Source of the DNA: Kiritimatiellales bacterium
GTDB lineage: Bacteria > Verrucomicrobiota > Kiritimatiellia > Kiritimatiellales > Pontiellaceae
Assembly (NCBI GenBank): GCA_015486775.1
Contig: WFRA01000123.1
Location: 1 to 7,207 of the forward strand
Reading direction: 5' to 3'
Length of the DNA stretch: 7,207 bases
Below, one piece after another: positions 5,003 through 7,207 of the stretch (position 1 is the stretch's first letter; each line of letters opens with the position of its first letter). Both the position numbers and the translations under genes were made by a program. The notes beneath the pieces were generated by a model. The model saw nothing but the letters and a program-made list of their open reading frames with translations. It made no database searches and had not been told where the DNA came from.

Positions 5003-7207
5003 TCAAGGGACTGCGGCTTCTACTTTCAGGCGTATAAACTGTTGCGTCCCCTGCAGATTTAAAAAGGCACTGTGCATATCTCCCGACGACGAATAAGACA
5101 TTCCGGAAGAGGTCCATGATGAGAGCAGATTTGTTGTCGTTTCGGCGGTATAGGTCACCCCCGCAGAGGCTCCGTAATAAGTGATGCCTACGAATTCCGT
5201 TTCTGTATCGATGAAAATCTGTGGAAGGTTTCCTTGATTGTTTTCGTGCGGGTTCAAGTTGAGCGCATATTCCATTAAAAGATCCACACCATCGCCGCTA
5301 ACATCCGTGCTGAGATCGGTATCGTATGCCAAGTCATGATCCAGAAGCCATTTGGCTGCGGGGTATACGGCTCGATCGATAGCCGTTGCGGGGTAGCCAT
5401 TCCAGGTTGGGGAAGAAAATCCGAGCTGGTCACTGAAATAGTAGAGGGTGAAATCACCGTGAGCTCCCGCAAACATATCCGTACTAAAGTATGCCGGGGC
5501 ATCTCCATTGAAGAGCGCTGTTTTGAGTTGTGCGCAGTTTTTAAATACGCCATAGCCCATGTTCGTTACACTGGATGGAATTGTGATATATTTCAGATTG
5601 GGATTGCTTTGAAAGGCTTGCGCGAAAATGTCTGTTACGCCCTCCGGGATCGAATAAGAGGTTGCATTGTTCAGATAAAATGCCAGTGAGTGAATATATC
5701 GAACTGGAAATCCAGCTAGTGTTTCCGGGAGGACAACCGGCTCCGCCTCGGTTCCAGCATAATTGTCAATTTGAGCCACATTGCTCCATATCGAAAACGA
5801 ATAGTTGCCATCAAAACTTTCGGCGGGGTAGCTAAGCCAACTGGGGGAGGAAAATCCACTAGCTTGATCGGAGTAGTAGATTTTAAACGATGCATCTGCG
5901 CCATCAAAAACACTTCCCCCCATGTTTGAAGCATCGCCGAAAAAGATTGCAGCGGTCAGATCCGAACATTGATAGAAGGCTTGCGAATTCAGATTACTAA
6001 CGCCGACGGGAATGGTGACACTGTACAAATCGGTCGCACCAATAAATGCCCGCGTTAAAACCGAAGTTACCGTGTTGGGTATTTCATAATTTCCATCGCG
6101 CGGAGGCCCATAATTCCAGTGCGCCGGGAAATGCAACAATTCGGTTTTATCCTTATTAAAAAGAACACCAAATTCGACCGAAAAGACGGAATTGCTTCCG
6201 CGCAGTTCTATGTTTTGCAAATCGGTTGTGTACGCCATCGTACCCTGCCCAATTGTTGTAACCGATTCGGGAATCGAAAGGCTGGTAATTTGTTGGCAGT
6301 TATAAAAAGCACTCTCTCCTAAAGAGGTCACCGGCTTGCCCACAATTGTGTCAGGAATGGTGACAACACCCGTTTCATCGAAGGGATAATCCGTGATTTT
6401 TACGGCCTCTCTATCGACCTCAAAATCGTAGAGGCCAACATATTCTACAGGGGAATAGTTTTTCCAAGGCAACTCCGATGCGAAGTCCTGCGCACCTTGC
6501 CTGATATAGAGTGCAAATGAATATCCATCGAAAATATCGCTCCCGCCTTGCGGAGCATCGCCTTCAAAAAAAATGGAGGCGAGACCGCAATCCGCAAATG
6601 CATAATCTCCAACATAGGTGACGCTGGAAGGAACCGTGAAGGTCGTTAATCCTCCACATTCAAAAAATGCGTCGTGTTCGATGCGGATGATGCCATCGGG
6701 GAGAGAAATACGAGTGAGTTGTGTGCATCCATCAAATGCATTTCCACCAATGCGGGTAACGGACAACCCAGCAAACAGAGAAGGAACATCCACCTCACCT
6801 GTTTCACTGGTGGGGTAGTCGGTGATTGTAATCGTTTCTGGAAATCCACTGACGATTTCAAACGAAAAGGTGCCATCATAGCTTTCGGACGCATAGCCTT
6901 TCCAGATAGGAGATGAAAATCCACTCTCCTCATCGCTGTAATAAATTTTAAATCCAGCGGCGACATTGCTAAACACATTCGAGGAAAGAAGGGGATTCCT
7001 TCCTCCAAAAACTGCTCGCTCAAGTTTTATGCAATTCAGGAATGATTGCTCAAGAATCTGTTCGACCGTTGACGGGATAAAAACAGAGGTAATCTCCGAA
7101 CAATCCTCAAATGCATGGGGGAAAAGAACCGTCACGGGCAGACCCTCTAGCGATGAGGGGATCTCAACATATCCGCTAGCACTGGTATCACAATCGGTAA
7201 TATATAC
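5003..7207 (-). CDS. BspA-like leucine-rich-repeat (LRR_5) secreted protein, 3' part only
   Basis: The frame is open from the right edge to the TGA at 5003-5005 (734 residues visible). The GTG at 7133-7135 is not the start, because the 24 codons before it (ITDCDTSASGYVEIPSSLEG) match the repeat seen later as ITDYPTSETGEVDVPSL. The protein has BspA/TpLRR repeats (PF13306), such as TRIGGNAFDGCTQLTRISLP and TSLGESAFYNCQQITSLSIP. These are arranged in four super-modules separated by a 'F.IYY......GFSSP.W.GYPAE' segment. After the last module comes a domain with SGDGVDLLMEYALNLNP and a beta segment ending TQQFIRLKVEAAVP, a tail common on exported proteins of Verrucomicrobia and Kiritimatiellota. 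Such proteins are usually secreted or surface-bound; the signal peptide would be outside the window. The ligand is unknown. Base composition is more AT-rich than the two genes to its left. Confidence 0.9.
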   Translation of the reverse strand, partial: VYITDCDTSASGYVEIPSSLEGLPVTVLFPHAFEDCSEITSVFIPSTVEQILEQSFLNCIKLERAVFGGRNPLLSSNVFSNVAAGFKIYYSDEESGFSSPIWKGYASESYDGTFSFEIVSGFPETITITDYPTSETGEVDVPSLFAGLSVTRIGGNAFDGCTQLTRISLPDGIIRIEHDAFFECGGLTTFTVPSSVTYVGDYAFADCGLASIFFEGDAPQGGSDIFDGYSFALYIRQGAQDFASELPWKNYSPVEYVGLYDFEVDREAVKITDYPFDETGVVTIPDTIVGKPVTSLGESAFYNCQQITSLSIPESVTTIGQGTMAYTTDLQNIELRGSNSVFSVEFGVLFNKDKTELLHFPAHWNYGPPRDGNYEIPNTVTSVLTRAFIGATDLYSVTIPVGVSNLNSQAFYQCSDLTAAIFFGDASNMGGSVFDGADASFKIYYSDQASGFSSPSWLSYPAESFDGNYSFSIWSNVAQIDNYAGTEAEPVVLPETLAGFPVRYIHSLAFYLNNATSYSIPEGVTDIFAQAFQSNPNLKYITIPSSVTNMGYGVFKNCAQLKTALFNGDAPAYFSTDMFAGAHGDFTLYYFSDQLGFSSPTWNGYPATAIDRAVYPAAKWLLDHDLAYDTDLSTDVSGDGVDLLMEYALNLNPHENNQGNLPQIFIDTETEFVGITYYGASAGVTYTAETTTNLLSSWTSSGMSYSSSGDMHSAFLNLQGTQQFIRLKVEAAVP
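5006..5374 (-). other. C-terminal domain of the LRR protein with calcium-loop motif
   Basis: This segment is 123 residues. The first part, at 5270-5305, has D-V-S-G-D-G-V-D-L-L-M-E. This places Asp, Ser, Asp and Glu at loop positions 1, 3, 5 and 12 of an EF-hand or dockerin-type calcium loop. LNLNP follows. The second part is beta-rich (FVGITYYGASAGVTYTAE, NLLSSWTSSG, QQFIRLKVE), the pattern of a C-terminal module common in PVC-group exported proteins. No PEP-CTERM or LPXTG-type anchor is visible. Calcium binding is inferred from the motif alone. Confidence 0.6.
5375..7201 (-). repeat. Four LRR super-modules
   Basis: Each module opens with a '[IV]T-D-Y/C-x-T-x-x-[TA]-G-x-V-x-[IV]-P' strand, runs through BspA-type LRRs, and (in three of four) ends with a GFSSP.W segment. 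Module 1 (6827-7201, 125 residues visible) and module 2 (6398-6826, 143) are ordinary, though module 2 has a diverged end segment (DFASELPWKNY). Module 3 (5771-6397, 209) is longer because of an inserted GVLFNKDKTELLHFP unit. Module 4 (5375-5770, 132) has a diverged opening (IDNYAGTEAEPVVLP). Modules 1, 3 and 4 share recognisable DNA, for example 'gaaaatcc' followed by a related stretch near 6918, 5850 and 5417. Confidence 0.75.

Noticed and set aside
4719..5117. A 132-residue minus-strand open frame spanning the gap
   Set aside because: It crosses the LRR gene end, the repeat-like block, the barrel remnant in a different frame and the hairpins. It has no domain and no good start context.
7133..7135. 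GTG as the start codon of the LRR protein
   Set aside because: The frame continues to the window edge, and the 24 codons before the GTG encode the opening strand of an LRR super-module, so the gene extends beyond the window.

Overview
The window looks like a piece of a Gram-negative chromosome from the PVC group, most likely Kiritimatiellota (Pontiella-like) or a close relative. This placement is inferred from protein style and was not searched. The clues are a very long autotransporter with a beta-barrel ending in Phe, a secreted BspA-type leucine-rich-repeat protein with the 'SGDG..LLMEYALNLNP' tail typical of verrucomicrobial and kiritimatiellial exported proteins, and a zinc-ribbon/PTS-EIIA fusion. 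No rRNA, tRNA, CRISPR array, transposase or integrase was seen.

Layout. (1) Bases 1-3732, plus strand: the 3' part of an autotransporter gene that is open at the left edge. It encodes about 820 residues of Gly/Asn/Thr-rich beta-helix passenger, a linker/alpha region, and a C-terminal translocator barrel. (2) Bases 3758-4603, minus strand: a complete 281-residue protein joining a short helical N-terminus, a C4 zinc ribbon (PF02591 type) and a PTS EIIA type-2 domain with an intact active-site His. It converges on the autotransporter, with 25 bases between the stop codons. (3) Bases 4604-5002: a 399-base stretch with no intact gene. It holds a probable promoter and a strong ribosome binding site for the EIIA gene, a run of inverted repeats, and a 26-codon remnant of the C-terminus of an outer-membrane barrel protein on the minus strand. 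(4) Bases 5003-7207, minus strand: the 3' part of a large BspA-like LRR_5 protein, open at the right edge. It has four super-modules and a C-terminal domain carrying an EF-hand/dockerin-like calcium loop.

Two of the three genes encode large, repetitive, probably surface-exposed proteins, and the gap between them contains a barrel remnant. The locus therefore looks like a cell-surface protein region with past rearrangement. The LRR gene is visibly more AT-rich (sampled lines about 35-55% GC) than the autotransporter and EIIA genes (sampled lines about 55-73%). The EIIA fusion is the only cytoplasmic protein and probably regulatory. No PTS permease, EIIB, HPr or EI is present here, so its partners must lie elsewhere.
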